A stretch of DNA of 47,058 nucleotides from an uncultured Rhodospirillales bacterium. Lineage in GTDB: Bacteria; Pseudomonadota; Alphaproteobacteria; Acetobacterales; Acetobacteraceae. The translations under genes and the position numbers were made by a program. Positions 8,886-17,893 of this stretch are shown in pieces. The notes below the pieces were generated by a model that searched no databases, had not been told where the DNA came from, and saw only the letters and a list, made by a program, of their open reading frames with translations. How positions within the stretch are numbered: the stretch's first letter is position 1; every line of letters starts with the position of its first letter. Location of the stretch: contig CAIMWH010000367.1 of the NCBI GenBank assembly GCA_903845065.1, forward strand, positions 1 to 47,058, in the 5' to 3' direction.

Positions 8886-9581
8886 ATGGTGGTGAATATT
8901 CGAAATACTTATGGCCTGATGCCTGATGCGACGGGCATCTCGATTGGTATCGTTGTGGGTATGACCGCGGAGGCACGCCTCGTCCGCGGTGCTACGCGTT
9001 ATCGGGTCGCGATCGGCGGGGGCACCCCTGATGGCGCGTCGATGGCGGCGCGCGGCTTGATTTCGGCCGGGGCGACCGCGCTGATCAGCGTTGGGCTGGC
9101 CGGTGGGTTGGACCCTGGGTGGGCGCCGGGACGAATGGTGGTTCCGGCGCGTATCCTGTGTGGCGGCGTGTGGTTCGATGCCGATCCTGGGCTGGTGGCG
9201 TGGCTGGGTGGCGCGACGGCTGGCGCCCTCATTGCAACTACGGCGGCGGTGGGCGTGGCGGCCGACAAGCTGGCGTTGTTTCGCGGCACCGGCGCGGTGG
9301 CGGTGGATCTGGAAAGCGGGGCGGTGGCGGAGGCGGCGCGGGCGCATGGGTTGGCGTTTGCGGCGTTGCGGGTGATTTGCGATCCGGCCGGGCGGGGCCT
9401 GCCGCCGGCGGCGCTGGCGGCGCTCGATCCGCGCGGCGGCATCGCGGCATTGCGGGTGGCAGGGTCCATCCTGCGCCATCCGGGCCAGATCCCTGCCCTG
9501 CTGCGGCTGGCGGGGGATGCGCGGGCGGCCAATGCCGCGCTGCGTGCCGCCCTTGCCGCGCTGCCGGCCTTTCCCGGCTAG
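8886..9581 (+). CDS. hpnG: hopanoid-associated phosphorylase HpnG
   Basis: HpnG is a nucleoside-phosphorylase-fold enzyme that removes adenine from adenosylhopane in synthesis of extended hopanoids such as bacteriohopanetetrol. The 231-residue product has the phosphorylase fold start GIVVGMTAEARL, the glycine-rich VGLAGGLDPG (about 70), the DLESGAVAEAA active-site region (about 141) and the family-typical ending with LRVICDPAGRGLPPAAL and ILRHPGQIPALLRLA. The start is uncertain: ATG 8886 or ATG 8919 (MPDATG), neither with a good ribosome binding site. A start nearer MTAEA would also be compatible with the fold. No hopanoid gene lies beside it: downstream begins an unrelated peptide-importer operon. 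Confidence 0.85.
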   Translation: MVVNIRNTYGLMPDATGISIGIVVGMTAEARLVRGATRYRVAIGGGTPDGASMAARGLISAGATALISVGLAGGLDPGWAPGRMVVPARILCGGVWFDADPGLVAWLGGATAGALIATTAAVGVAADKLALFRGTGAVAVDLESGAVAEAARAHGLAFAALRVICDPAGRGLPPAALAALDPRGGIAALRVAGSILRHPGQIPALLRLAGDARAANAALRAALAALPAFPG

Positions 9582-9693
9582 CCTGTCATTTCGGCGATAG
9601 GAGGGCTGGGGTGCGCGAAGTCGTTGACATGCCGCGCAGGGCGGGGGACGCTGGGGCACGGGACATCATAAAATCGTAACCTTGGGGGCCTTC

Positions 9694-11298
9694 ATGCAGC
9701 ACAAGACCATGCTGACACGCCGCACCATGCTGGCCGCGACGGCCGGTCTGGCGAGCTTTGCCACGCTGACCAAATCCGGCGCCGCCGACGCGGCGACCCG
9801 CGGCGGCAAGCTGATCTATGCGCGCTATGCCGACAGCCTGCTGCTCGATCCGGTGTTCACTGATGCCAACGTCGACATCTGGGTATCGAGCAGCATCTAC
9901 GAGACGCTGTTGTTCCCGACCGATGACGGCAAGGACGTGAAGCCGGGCCTCGCCACCGCGTGGGCGTTGTCGGATGGCGGCAAGACCCTGACGCTGACGC
10001 TGCGCCAAGGGGTGATGTTCAGCAACGGCGCGGTGATGCGGGCTTCGGACGTGAAGTTCTCGCTTGATCGGGCCCGCAACCCCAAGAACGGTGCGTGGCC
10101 CGACATGGTTGGCTCGATCGACAGCATCGAGGCCGTGGAGCCGGCCACCGTGGTGCTGAAGCTGAAGCACCCCGACCCGACCCTGCTGCCGGCGCTGGCG
10201 ATGTTCAACACCGGCATCCTGCCCGAGGGCCCCTACATGGCGGCGCCCGGCGAGAAGGACGAGGACAAGGCCAAGGCGTTTGCCGAGCATCCGATCGGCA
10301 CCGGGCCGTTCATGATGACGGCGTGGCAGCGCGGCCAGAAGATGACCTTCGTGCGCAATCCGCATTACTGGGGCAAGGCCGCCGATGGCCAGCCGCTGCC
10401 GCTGCTCGACGAGATCGAATTCCAGATCATCCCCGAGGATGCCACGCGCCTGCTCAAGCTGAAGGCCGGCGAAGTGGATGGCACCGAGTTCGTGCCGTAT
10501 TCCCGCGTGAAGGAAATGCAGGCCGACGCCAATCTGCGGATGGAACTGTGGCCGTCTACCCGCGTTACCTACGTGATCCTGATGTGCAAGGACAAGCTGA
10601 AGGCGGGTGCCGATAATCCGCTGTCCAACAAGAAGGTACGCCAGGCGCTGAACTATGCCGCCAACAAGGAGGCGATCATCGCGATCACCACCTTGGGGCT
10701 GGGCAAGCCGTTGCAATCGTTCATGTCGTCCGCGACGCCGCTGAACATCATGGGCGGGCCGGTGTATCCGTACAACCTCGCCAAGGCGAAGGCGCTGATG
10801 GCCGAGGCGGGGTTTGCCGGCGGCTTCGAGGCCTCGGTGATGATGGTGGCGGGCAACCAGGACAGCACCAACAACCTCACCGCGTTGCAGCAGATGTGGG
10901 CGCAGATCGGGGTCAAGCTGAAGATCGAGCAGTTGGACAACCCGACCAACGTGGCGCGCTACCGGGCCGAGGACTTCCAGATGCGCCATGGCGGCTGGAC
11001 CGACGATATCGCCGATCCGTCGGAGATCACCTCGTATTTCGCCCACTACCCGTCGGTGCATTCGCTGCATTCGGGCTGGGAGAACAAGAAGGTGAGCGCG
11101 CTTTACCTCGCCAGCCAGGAAGAAGTGGACCAGACCAAGCGGCGGGCGCAGTACAAGGAGTTGCAGGAGATCTACATCGACGAGGCGCCGATCCTGTTCC
11201 TCTATGAAACCCCGTATCCGGTGGTGTGGCGCAAGGCGGTGACTGGGTTCGTGCAGATCCCGCTTGGCAACAACCTGTTCGAACGGACCATCAAGTAG
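9694..11298 (+). CDS. ABC importer solute-binding protein, family 5 (peptide/nickel type)
   Basis: Periplasmic receptor of a DppA/OppA-type importer, 534 residues. The signal is Tat-like (TRRTMLAATAGLASFA, cleavage near the ADA-AT region), followed by the SBP_bac_5 fold. Typical segments are LLDPVFTDANVD, YETLLFPTDDGKDVKPGLA, WALSDGGKTLTLTLRQGVMFSNGA and the PIGTGPFMMTAWQRG motif. I chose ATG 9694 because GGGGG lies shortly upstream; a TTG at 9682 only extends the open frame. It is the first gene of a five-gene operon with two permeases and two ATPases (9694-15041). The ligand cannot be told; the family covers peptides, nickel, glutathione and opine-like compounds. Confidence 0.92.
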   Translation: MQHKTMLTRRTMLAATAGLASFATLTKSGAADAATRGGKLIYARYADSLLLDPVFTDANVDIWVSSSIYETLLFPTDDGKDVKPGLATAWALSDGGKTLTLTLRQGVMFSNGAVMRASDVKFSLDRARNPKNGAWPDMVGSIDSIEAVEPATVVLKLKHPDPTLLPALAMFNTGILPEGPYMAAPGEKDEDKAKAFAEHPIGTGPFMMTAWQRGQKMTFVRNPHYWGKAADGQPLPLLDEIEFQIIPEDATRLLKLKAGEVDGTEFVPYSRVKEMQADANLRMELWPSTRVTYVILMCKDKLKAGADNPLSNKKVRQALNYAANKEAIIAITTLGLGKPLQSFMSSATPLNIMGGPVYPYNLAKAKALMAEAGFAGGFEASVMMVAGNQDSTNNLTALQQMWAQIGVKLKIEQLDNPTNVARYRAEDFQMRHGGWTDDIADPSEITSYFAHYPSVHSLHSGWENKKVSALYLASQEEVDQTKRRAQYKELQEIYIDEAPILFLYETPYPVVWRKAVTGFVQIPLGNNLFERTIK

Positions 11299-11328
11299 CG
11301 ACGCGGGCGGCATGAGCAGCCATCGACC

Positions 11329-12267
11329 ATGAGTCGGGGCGCCTGGCTGATCTCGCGCCTGTTGCAGATCGTGCCGACATTTCTGCTGATCGGGCTGGCG
11401 GTTTTCGTGCTGGCCCGATTGCTGCCGGGCAACGCCGTGATGGCGATGCTCGGCGACCGCGGTACCGACGAGGCGGTGGAGCGGATGTCGCACGCGCTGG
11501 GGCTCGACCAGTCGATTTTCGTGCAGTTGGTGGGGTTCCTTGAGGGAGTGATGAGCGGGCGGCTTGGCGACTCGCTCGCCTTTCGCATCCCGGTGACGCG
11601 GCTGATCGGCGAGCGGTTGCCGGTGACGATGATGTTGACCGGGATGGCGACGCTGTTTGCGCTGCTGGCCGCGGTGCCGCTGGCGTTCGTGGCGGCGCTG
11701 AATGCCAATCGGTGGCCGGACCTGGTGATCCGCGGGATATTCCAGGTCGGGCTGTCGAGCCCGATTTTCTATGTCGGGCTGGTGCTGCTGACGGTGTTCG
11801 CGGCGTGGCTGCGCTGGTTTCCGGTGGGCGGCTATGGCGACACCTTGTGGGAGCGGGTCTACCATTTGTTCCTGCCGGCGATGACGCTGGGGCTGAGTTT
11901 CGCGGCCATTGTGATGCGCAACCTGCGGGCTTCGATCCTGGGAGTGATCCACGCGGAATACGTGGATTTCGCGCGGGCCAAGGGGTTGCGGGCGCGGGTG
12001 ATCCTGACCCGGCATGTGATGCGCAATGCGCTGATCGCGACCGTGACGCTGGTGGGGTTGCAGATCGGCTCGCTGCTGGGCGGGGCGGTGATCACCGAGA
12101 CGGTGTTCGCGGTGCCGGGCGTCGGGCGGCTGATGGTGGATAGTATTTTCGCGCGTGACTACCCGGTGATCCAGGCGTTGACGCTGGTGCTGGCGGTATT
12201 TGTGTCGCTGGCGTTCCTGGTGACCGATATCGTGCAGATGTGGCTCGACCCGCGGGTGGGGCGATGA
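11329..12267 (+). CDS. ABC importer permease, DppB type
   Basis: Inner-membrane subunit of 312 residues with about six membrane helices. It has the N-terminal BPD_transp_1_N segment (LISRLLQIVPTFLLIGLAVF, then LLPGN) and the cytoplasmic EAA loop HAEYVDFARAKGLRARVILTRHVMRNA that docks the ATPase. The ETVFAVPGVGRLMVDSI segment is diagnostic of DppB/OppB proteins. It starts 30 bases after the solute-binding gene and precedes the partner permease by a few bases. Fully intact. Confidence 0.93.
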   Translation: MSRGAWLISRLLQIVPTFLLIGLAVFVLARLLPGNAVMAMLGDRGTDEAVERMSHALGLDQSIFVQLVGFLEGVMSGRLGDSLAFRIPVTRLIGERLPVTMMLTGMATLFALLAAVPLAFVAALNANRWPDLVIRGIFQVGLSSPIFYVGLVLLTVFAAWLRWFPVGGYGDTLWERVYHLFLPAMTLGLSFAAIVMRNLRASILGVIHAEYVDFARAKGLRARVILTRHVMRNALIATVTLVGLQIGSLLGGAVITETVFAVPGVGRLMVDSIFARDYPVIQALTLVLAVFVSLAFLVTDIVQMWLDPRVGR

Positions 12268-12277
12268 GGGGTTGTCG

Positions 12278-13093
12278 GTGAGGCTTTTCAAGCGGTTGCC
12301 GGCCCCGTTGCTGTTGGGTTTGGCGATACTCGCGCTGATGGCGGCCTTCGCCATCGCGCCCGGGGCGTTCACGCCGTATGACCCGCTGGGGTTCGATTTC
12401 AGCGCCCTGCTGGCGGCGCCGAGCCTGGCGCATCCGTTCGGGACGGATCAGTTCGGGCGGGACCTGTTGGCGCGCTCGATTTCCGCCACCGCGATCGATC
12501 TGCAGATCGCGCTGTTCGCGACGATTTTCCCCGGGCTGCTGGGCACCCTGATCGGGTTGCTGGTGGGGTGGTACGGCGGGGTGGTGGACGCGCTGTTCGG
12601 GCGGCTGGTGGACCTGGTGGTGACGTTTCCGTTCCTGGTGCTGGTGATCGCCATCGTGGCGGTGCTGGGGCCGGGGCTGGTGAACATGTATATCGCGGTG
12701 ACCATCGTGGGCTGGGTGTTCTATGCCCGGCTGATGCGCAGCGAGGTGATGGTGCAGAAGAACGGCGAGTACATCGCCGCCTGCAAGGTGCTGGGGTATT
12801 CCACGCCGCGCATCCTGTTCCGCCACATTCTGCCCAATGCCATCCGTCCGGTGCTGGTCTATGCGGTGACGGATATGGCGCTGGCGATCCTGCTGGGCTC
12901 GTCGCTCGGCTATCTCGGGCTGGGGGCGCAGCCGCCGGAGGCGGAGTGGGGGGTGTTGATTGCCGATGGCAAGAACTTCTTCACCACGGCGCCGTGGATC
13001 GCGTTGTTTCCGGGCACGGTGATTGTCATCGCCGGGTTGGGGTTCAGCCTGACCGGGGATGGGTTGGCGGATCTGCTGGAGGTGAAGCGGTGA
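12278..13093 (+). CDS. ABC importer permease, DppC type
   Basis: Second membrane subunit, 271 residues, five to six helices. It has the OppC N-terminal feature FTPYDPLGFDFSA and the HPFGTDQFGRDLLARSI motif before the transmembrane domain. The EAA loop reads EYIAACKVLGYSTPRILFRHILPNA and the end LGYLGLGAQPPEAEWGVLI. I prefer GTG 12278, with TGAGGGG ending 6 bases upstream; TTG 12272 would add two residues. The stop overlaps the GTG of the next ATPase gene (GTGA), so translation is coupled. Confidence 0.92.
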   Translation: MRLFKRLPAPLLLGLAILALMAAFAIAPGAFTPYDPLGFDFSALLAAPSLAHPFGTDQFGRDLLARSISATAIDLQIALFATIFPGLLGTLIGLLVGWYGGVVDALFGRLVDLVVTFPFLVLVIAIVAVLGPGLVNMYIAVTIVGWVFYARLMRSEVMVQKNGEYIAACKVLGYSTPRILFRHILPNAIRPVLVYAVTDMALAILLGSSLGYLGLGAQPPEAEWGVLIADGKNFFTTAPWIALFPGTVIVIAGLGFSLTGDGLADLLEVKR

Positions 13094-14070
13094 GCCTGCT
13101 TTCGGTTGAGAACCTGCATGTCACGTTCAGCACGCCGCGCGGGCCGGTGCATGCGGTGGATGGGGTGAGCTTCGGCGTTGGGGCCGGCGAAGTGCTTGGC
13201 ATCGTGGGGGAATCGGGGTCAGGCAAGAGCGTGACGCTGCGGGCGATCCCCAAGCTGTTGCATGCCAACGCGACGGTGAGCGGCACCGTGCGGTGGCGCG
13301 GCGAGGACCTGCACGCGATGGATGACGCCCGGCTGCGCGCGGTGCGTGGCGGGCAGGTGGCGGTGGTGTTCCAGGAGCCGATGTCGGCACTCAATCCGGT
13401 GCTGCCGATCGGGGTGCAGATCGACGAGGTGTTGACCGCGCATACCCAGTTCGACGCGGCGGCGCGGCGCAAGCGGGGCATCGAGTTGCTCGGGCTGGTG
13501 GGGATTGCCTCGGCGGCGACGCGGCTGGGGCAGTTTCCGCATGAATTTTCGGGGGGCATGCGGCAGCGCGCGATGATCGCCATCGCGTTGGCCGCGGCCC
13601 CTGCCCTGCTGCTGGCCGATGAGCCTACCACCGCGCTGGATGTGACGATCCAGGATCAGATCCTCAAGTTGCTGCTGCGCCTGGTGGGGGAACTCGGCAT
13701 GGCGCTGGTGCTGGTGACGCATGATCTCGGAGTGGTGGCCGAGACGTGTGACCGGGTGGCGGTGATGTATGCCGGGCGGCTGTGCGAGACCGGCACGGTG
13801 CATGACGTGTTCCTGCGGCCGCACCATGCCTATACCCATGCGCTGCTGCGCTCGATGCCGGGCGAGGGGGCGGCGCGTTCCATGCTGGTGCCGATCCCCG
13901 GACAGCCGCCGCGGATCGATGCGCCGGTGCCGGGCTGTGCGTTCGCGCCGCGCTGCACCTTTACCGAGGCGCGCTGCGCGACGACGCGGCCGGCGCTAGT
14001 GGCGATGGCGGATGGGCATGAGAGCGCGTGCTACGCGGCCGCCCGGCTGGGTTCGGAGATTGCGGCATGA
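13090..14070 (+). CDS. ABC importer ATPase, DppD type
   Basis: Cytoplasmic ATPase subunit, 326 residues. Walker A GESGSGKS (40-47), signature FSGGMRQR, Walker B LLLADEPTTALD, and the oligopeptide-transporter C-terminal extension with paired cysteines (VPGCAFAPRCTFTEARC), which in this family can hold an iron-sulphur cluster. It starts with GTG overlapping the previous stop (GTGA) and ends overlapping the next gene's start (ATGA). A much longer open frame begins at 12568, but its N-terminal part is antisense-type shadow inside the permease. With DppF it powers the importer beginning at 9694. Confidence 0.93.
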   Translation: MSLLSVENLHVTFSTPRGPVHAVDGVSFGVGAGEVLGIVGESGSGKSVTLRAIPKLLHANATVSGTVRWRGEDLHAMDDARLRAVRGGQVAVVFQEPMSALNPVLPIGVQIDEVLTAHTQFDAAARRKRGIELLGLVGIASAATRLGQFPHEFSGGMRQRAMIAIALAAAPALLLADEPTTALDVTIQDQILKLLLRLVGELGMALVLVTHDLGVVAETCDRVAVMYAGRLCETGTVHDVFLRPHHAYTHALLRSMPGEGAARSMLVPIPGQPPRIDAPVPGCAFAPRCTFTEARCATTRPALVAMADGHESACYAAARLGSEIAA

Positions 14071-15041
14071 GCCTGCTTTCGGTGCGTGGCATCTCCAAGC
14101 GGTTCCCCGCCCGGCGCGGGATGGTGGATATGCTGCGCGGGCGGCCGAAGCTGGCGGTGCATGCGGTGGAGCAGGTGAGCCTCGAGGTGTTTCGCGGCGA
14201 GACGCTTGGCATCGTAGGCGAATCGGGCTGTGGCAAGTCCACCTTGGCGCGGTGCCTGGTGCGGTTGCATGAGCCGGATGCCGGGGCGATCGATTTCGAC
14301 GGGGCGGATGTGCTGGGCCTCGCGGGGCCGGAGCGGCGGGCGTTCAATCGTCGGGTGCAGATGGTGTTCCAGGACCCGTACTCCTCGCTCAACCCACGGA
14401 TGACGGTGGGGGCGACGCTGGGCGAGGCGCTGATGGTGCATAACGTGGTGCCGAAGGCGGAGATTCCGCGGCGCGTGCGGGAGTTGCTCGACCTGGTGCA
14501 TCTCATGGAGAATGCGGCCGAGCGCTATCCGCATGAGTTCTCGGGCGGGCAGCGGCAGCGGATCGGGATTGCGCGGGCGCTGGCGGTGGAACCGTCGTTG
14601 ATTATCGCCGATGAGCCGGTGTCCGCGCTGGATGTGTCGGTGCAGGCGGCGATTGTTAATCTATTCATGGAGTTGCAGGATCGGCTGGGGTTGACGCTGG
14701 TGTTCATCACCCATGACCTGCGGCTGGTGAAGCATATGACGCACCGGGTGGCGGTGATGTATCTGGGGCGGATTGTGGAGGTTGGGCCGACGGCGGAGAT
14801 TTTCGCGGCGCCACGCCATCCCTATACGCAGGCGCTGATCCGCGCGGTGCCGCAGGTGAAGCCGGGGCGGCGCAGCGGCGAGGCGGCGGTGATGGGCGAG
14901 TTGCCGAGCCCGCTCAATCCGCCGCCCGGCTGTGCGTTTCATCCGCGCTGCCCGGTGGCGACCGCGGCGTGCCGGGAGACGGTGCCGGGATTGGAGGCGC
15001 GCGGCGGCGCGTGGGATGTGGCTTGCCTGCTGGCGGGCTGA
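14067..15041 (+). CDS. ABC importer ATPase, DppF type
   Basis: Second ATPase of the peptide-type importer, 324 residues. Walker A GESGCGKS (51-58), FSGGQRQRIGIARAL signature, Walker B LIIADEPVSALD, and the C-terminal oligo_HPY cysteine motif (PPGCAFHPRCPVATAAC). Start ATG 14067 overlaps the DppD stop (ATGA). It is the last gene of the operon; the convergent MarR gene ends 10 bases further on. This is the only importer of its type in the window with its own ATPases, so it might also serve the second peptide-type permease pair at 23769-25513, though that is speculation. Confidence 0.93.
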   Translation: MSLLSVRGISKRFPARRGMVDMLRGRPKLAVHAVEQVSLEVFRGETLGIVGESGCGKSTLARCLVRLHEPDAGAIDFDGADVLGLAGPERRAFNRRVQMVFQDPYSSLNPRMTVGATLGEALMVHNVVPKAEIPRRVRELLDLVHLMENAAERYPHEFSGGQRQRIGIARALAVEPSLIIADEPVSALDVSVQAAIVNLFMELQDRLGLTLVFITHDLRLVKHMTHRVAVMYLGRIVEVGPTAEIFAAPRHPYTQALIRAVPQVKPGRRSGEAAVMGELPSPLNPPPGCAFHPRCPVATAACRETVPGLEARGGAWDVACLLAG

Positions 15042-15051
15042 GCGGGCGGCC

Positions 15052-15585
15052 TCAGGTGGCCATCATGCGGCTGAGCGAGCGGGCCAGGACCTGTTGTTCG
15101 GCGGGTGAGAGCACGCCGGCGAGGCGCCGCTCGGTTTCGGCGTGGTCATGCATGGCGGGTTCGACGATGCGGCGGCCATGTTCGGTGAGCCGGACGATGA
15201 CGCCACGGCCGTCACGGTTGTCGGACAGGCGGCAGATGTAGTCGGCCTGCTCCATGCGCCGGAGCAGGTTGGATAGCCCGCCTGAGGTCAGGATCAGGGT
15301 TCGCAGCAGCGCCTTGGGCGACATCTCGTAAGGTGCGCCCTGCACCCGCAGCGTCGCCATGACGGCATAGGTTGGATATTTCAGGCCGTGACGGGCCAGG
15401 TTTTCGTCGGCCGCGCGCAGGATGACGTCATGCAAATGGAGGATACGGCCGACCACCGCCTTGCCGGAGCAATCAATGTCCGGCACTTCGCGGCGCCATT
15501 GGCGCATGCCCTTGCCCACGAGGTCATTCTGCGTCGGATCGGGCCGCACCGCTTCGTCCAACTGCTCCACATCGCCGCGCCGCAT
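15052..15585 (-). CDS. MarR family transcriptional regulator
   Basis: A 177-residue winged-helix regulator, larger than average through a 40-residue N-terminal region. The DNA-binding part shows LRTLILTSGGLSNLLRRMEQADYI (helix-turn-helix recognition) and the wing DNRDGRGVIVRLTEHGRRIV. I chose ATG 15585 because GGAAGGG lies upstream. The open frame continues to 15765 with no conserved sequence. It is divergent from the polyamine-type importer operon (15787), and the shared 201-base gap holds a palindromic AT-rich site that is a good candidate for its operator. I infer that it controls the importer/CE4/amidase operon and itself. Confidence 0.88.
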   Translation of the reverse strand: MRRGDVEQLDEAVRPDPTQNDLVGKGMRQWRREVPDIDCSGKAVVGRILHLHDVILRAADENLARHGLKYPTYAVMATLRVQGAPYEMSPKALLRTLILTSGGLSNLLRRMEQADYICRLSDNRDGRGVIVRLTEHGRRIVEPAMHDHAETERRLAGVLSPAEQQVLARSLSRMMAT

Positions 15586-15681
15586 CGCATCATCGCCCTT
15601 CCGCACGCCGGAGCGAACCGCCGCCGGCCGGCGCGCCCCGTGCGCGCCGCGGGTAGATTGGCATGGCGGGCGCTGTCTTTG

Positions 15682-15706
15682 AATTATCTTTCTTGAAAGA
15701 TTAATT
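15682..15706. promoter_or_regulatory. palindromic operator candidate between MarR gene and importer operon
   Basis: ATCTTTC (15686-15692), TT, GAAAGAT (15695-15701) is a perfect 7-bp inverted repeat. The flanks AATT (15682-15685) and AATT (15703-15706) extend it with one extra base. The site is strikingly AT-rich in very GC-rich DNA. Its size and symmetry fit a MarR dimer. TTGAAA (15693-15698) inside it could be a -35 for the rightward operon. Confidence 0.5.
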
Positions 15707-15786
15707 GACCCGTGGTCCAGTGCCGGCATCGCGGATACGCCTGGGGGCGCGCGGGCAGGGTTCAACGACGGAAGGGAGAGTGCGTT

Positions 15787-16815
15787 ATGACAGGTCCAAC
15801 TCGGTCAATCGCGGCGGCCATGCTGGCGCTGGGGTTGTCGCTGCCGGCCGCTGCACGCGCCGATGAACTGGTGGTGGGATCGTTCGGCGGCTCGTTCGCC
15901 GACAACGTGAAGGCCTGCCATGTGGCGGCATTCGAGAAGGCGACGGGGTCGACGGTGGCGCTGAAGCTCGGGAGTTCCTCGCAGTTCGCCGCCTCGGTGC
16001 GCGCTTCGGCGGGGGCGTCCGACATGGATGTCATCTTCATCGACAACTCGCTGGCGGTACAGATCCACAACGAGAAGCTCAACGAGCCGCTCTCGCGGGC
16101 CAAGCTGAACCATGCCGGTGAAATCATCCCCAGTGCCTGGGGTGTCGACGACTCCTATGTTGTCGCGATGGTGAGCGCCACGGCGCTGGTCTACAATCCG
16201 ATGCTGGTGAAGACGCCGCCGACCTCGTGGCTGGACCTGATGGACCCGCAATACGTCGGCAAATACGCCATCGGCGATATCAGCGGCACCTCGGGGCTGC
16301 AGTTCCTGCTCGCGCTCAACAAGATGAAGGGCGGCACGCTGGACAATATCGATCCGGGTATGGAGGCGATCAAGCCGATCGCGAAGGGGTCGGTGGTGCT
16401 GTACACCCAGGCGGACCAGTTGGTGTCGTTGTTCGAGCGCGGCGAAATCGCCATCGCGGTGTGGTATCCGGACCGCGCGGGCGTGGCGGCGGACAAGGGG
16501 TTGCCGGTGGCGGTGGCGTACCCGAAGGAAGGCTCGGTTGGCATCCTGCCGGTGGTGCAGATCCCCAAGGGGACCAAGAAGATCGACCTGGCGCACAAGT
16601 TCATCGACGTGGTGCTGTCGGCCGAGGGGCAGAAGTGCTTCTCCGAGCGGGCCTATATCGGCTCGGTGAACAAGGGCGTCACGCTGTCGGAGAAGGTGGC
16701 GAAAATCGCGCCGACCGGCGAGACGCTGGACAAGCTGTGGTTCGTCGATCCCGACGTGCTGTCGCGGCAGATCCCGGGCTGGACCCGGCGCTGGCAGCGC
16801 GAGGTGGCCCGGTAG
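15787..16815 (+). CDS. ABC importer solute-binding protein, spermidine/putrescine (PotD) type
   Basis: Periplasmic receptor, 342 residues, with a Sec signal peptide (MTGPTRSIAAAMLALGLSL, cut after AARA before DELVVGSFGG). Mature part is a family-1 solute-binding fold: GGSFADN, DVIFIDNSLA, then WGVDDSYVVAMVSATALVYNP, LMDPQYVGKYAIGD and the hinge-region EIAIAVWYPDRA. ATG 15787 is preceded by GGAAGGGAGAG at good distance. First gene of a long coupled operon: receptor, ATPase, two permeases, CE4 enzyme, two SDRs, amidase. PotD relatives bind polyamines, but many take other compounds; the enzymes downstream argue for an amide or imide. Confidence 0.9.
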   Translation: MTGPTRSIAAAMLALGLSLPAAARADELVVGSFGGSFADNVKACHVAAFEKATGSTVALKLGSSSQFAASVRASAGASDMDVIFIDNSLAVQIHNEKLNEPLSRAKLNHAGEIIPSAWGVDDSYVVAMVSATALVYNPMLVKTPPTSWLDLMDPQYVGKYAIGDISGTSGLQFLLALNKMKGGTLDNIDPGMEAIKPIAKGSVVLYTQADQLVSLFERGEIAIAVWYPDRAGVAADKGLPVAVAYPKEGSVGILPVVQIPKGTKKIDLAHKFIDVVLSAEGQKCFSERAYIGSVNKGVTLSEKVAKIAPTGETLDKLWFVDPDVLSRQIPGWTRRWQREVAR

Positions 16816-16828
16816 TCCGACCGCACCG

Positions 16829-17893
16829 ATGAGCAGTCTGTCCTTTGACCGCCTCGGCAAATCCTATGACTCCGTCGAGGTGGTCAGGCAGATCTCGCTG
16901 ACCGTGGGGGAGGGCGAGTTCGTCGCCCTCCTCGGGCCGTCCGGCTGCGGCAAGACCACCATCTTGCGCATGGTGGCGGGGCTGGTGCAGCCGAGCACCG
17001 GGCGCATCCTGATCGGCGATGAGGACGTCACCGCGCTGCCGCCGAACAAGCGTGGGTTGGGGCTGGTGTTCCAGTCCTACGCGCTGTTTCCGCATCTCAC
17101 GGTGTTCGAGAACGTGGCGTTCGGGCTGCGCCGGCAGGGGGTGGCGGCGGCGGAGTTGAAGCGGCGGGTGGAGGATGCGCTCGCCATGGTGCGGCTGCAT
17201 GCGCATGGCGGGCGGTATCCGCGCCAGCTTTCGGGCGGCCAGCAGCAGCGGGTGGCGATGGCGCGGGCGTTGGCGCCGCGGCCGCGCGTGTTGTTGTTCG
17301 ATGAACCGCTCTCCAACCTCGATGCGCAGTTGCGCGACGAGATGCAGATCGAGTTGAAGCGGCTCCAGCGCAGCCTTGGCATCACCACGCTGTTCGTCAC
17401 CCACGACCAGAGCGAGGCGCTGTCGATGGCGGACCGGGTGTGCGTGCTGGCGAACGGGGTGATGCAGCAGTTCGACACGCCGGAGGAGGTGTATCACCGG
17501 CCGGCGACGGCGTTTGTGGCGAGTTTCATCGGCAAGCCGAACCGGCTGCCGGGCACCATCGCCGGGCGCGACGGGGCGGGCGGGACGGTGCGGCTGGGGC
17601 CTGGCTGCACGCTGGCCTCGGCGCATGTGACGGCTGCGGTGGGGGCGGTGGTGGAGGTGGTGATCCGGCACGAGGCGATCCATATCGTGCCCGAGGGTGC
17701 CGACGGGCTGGCCGGCACCATCACGCTGCGGGCGTTCAATGGCGCGCGGGTGCACTATGTGGTGCGGCTGGATGAAGGGGTGGAACTGGTGGCCGAGACC
17801 GCCTCCAGCGGGGCGCTGGCCGCGTTGGCGGTGGGTACCGCGGTGCGGCTGGCGATCGCGCCCGAGGCGGTGTTCGCGATGGTGCCGGCGTGA
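16829..17893 (+). CDS. ABC importer ATPase, PotA type
   Basis: Cytoplasmic ATPase, 354 residues. Walker A GPSGCGKT (36-43), Q-loop VFQSYALFPHLTV, signature LSGGQQQRVAMARAL, Walker B VLLFDEPLSNLD and switch His in LFVTHDQ. A C-terminal TOBE domain (about 285-354; IRHEAIHIVPEG and a final TAVRLAIAPEAVFAM) is typical of PotA/CysA/MalK. It starts 13 bases after the receptor gene. The next gene starts at a GTG overlapping its stop. Confidence 0.94.
   Translation: MSSLSFDRLGKSYDSVEVVRQISLTVGEGEFVALLGPSGCGKTTILRMVAGLVQPSTGRILIGDEDVTALPPNKRGLGLVFQSYALFPHLTVFENVAFGLRRQGVAAAELKRRVEDALAMVRLHAHGGRYPRQLSGGQQQRVAMARALAPRPRVLLFDEPLSNLDAQLRDEMQIELKRLQRSLGITTLFVTHDQSEALSMADRVCVLANGVMQQFDTPEEVYHRPATAFVASFIGKPNRLPGTIAGRDGAGGTVRLGPGCTLASAHVTAAVGAVVEVVIRHEAIHIVPEGADGLAGTITLRAFNGARVHYVVRLDEGVELVAETASSGALAALAVGTAVRLAIAPEAVFAMVPA

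Noticed and set aside
9586-12372. Open frame of 928 codons on the minus strand
   Set aside because: It lies wholly antisense to the solute-binding and permease genes, has the His/Arg/Gln-rich make-up of a GC-rich shadow, and shows no domain.
12568-13089. N-terminal extension of the DppD-type ATPase
   Set aside because: It overlaps the DppC-type permease in another frame and is not conserved; homology starts exactly at GTG 13090.
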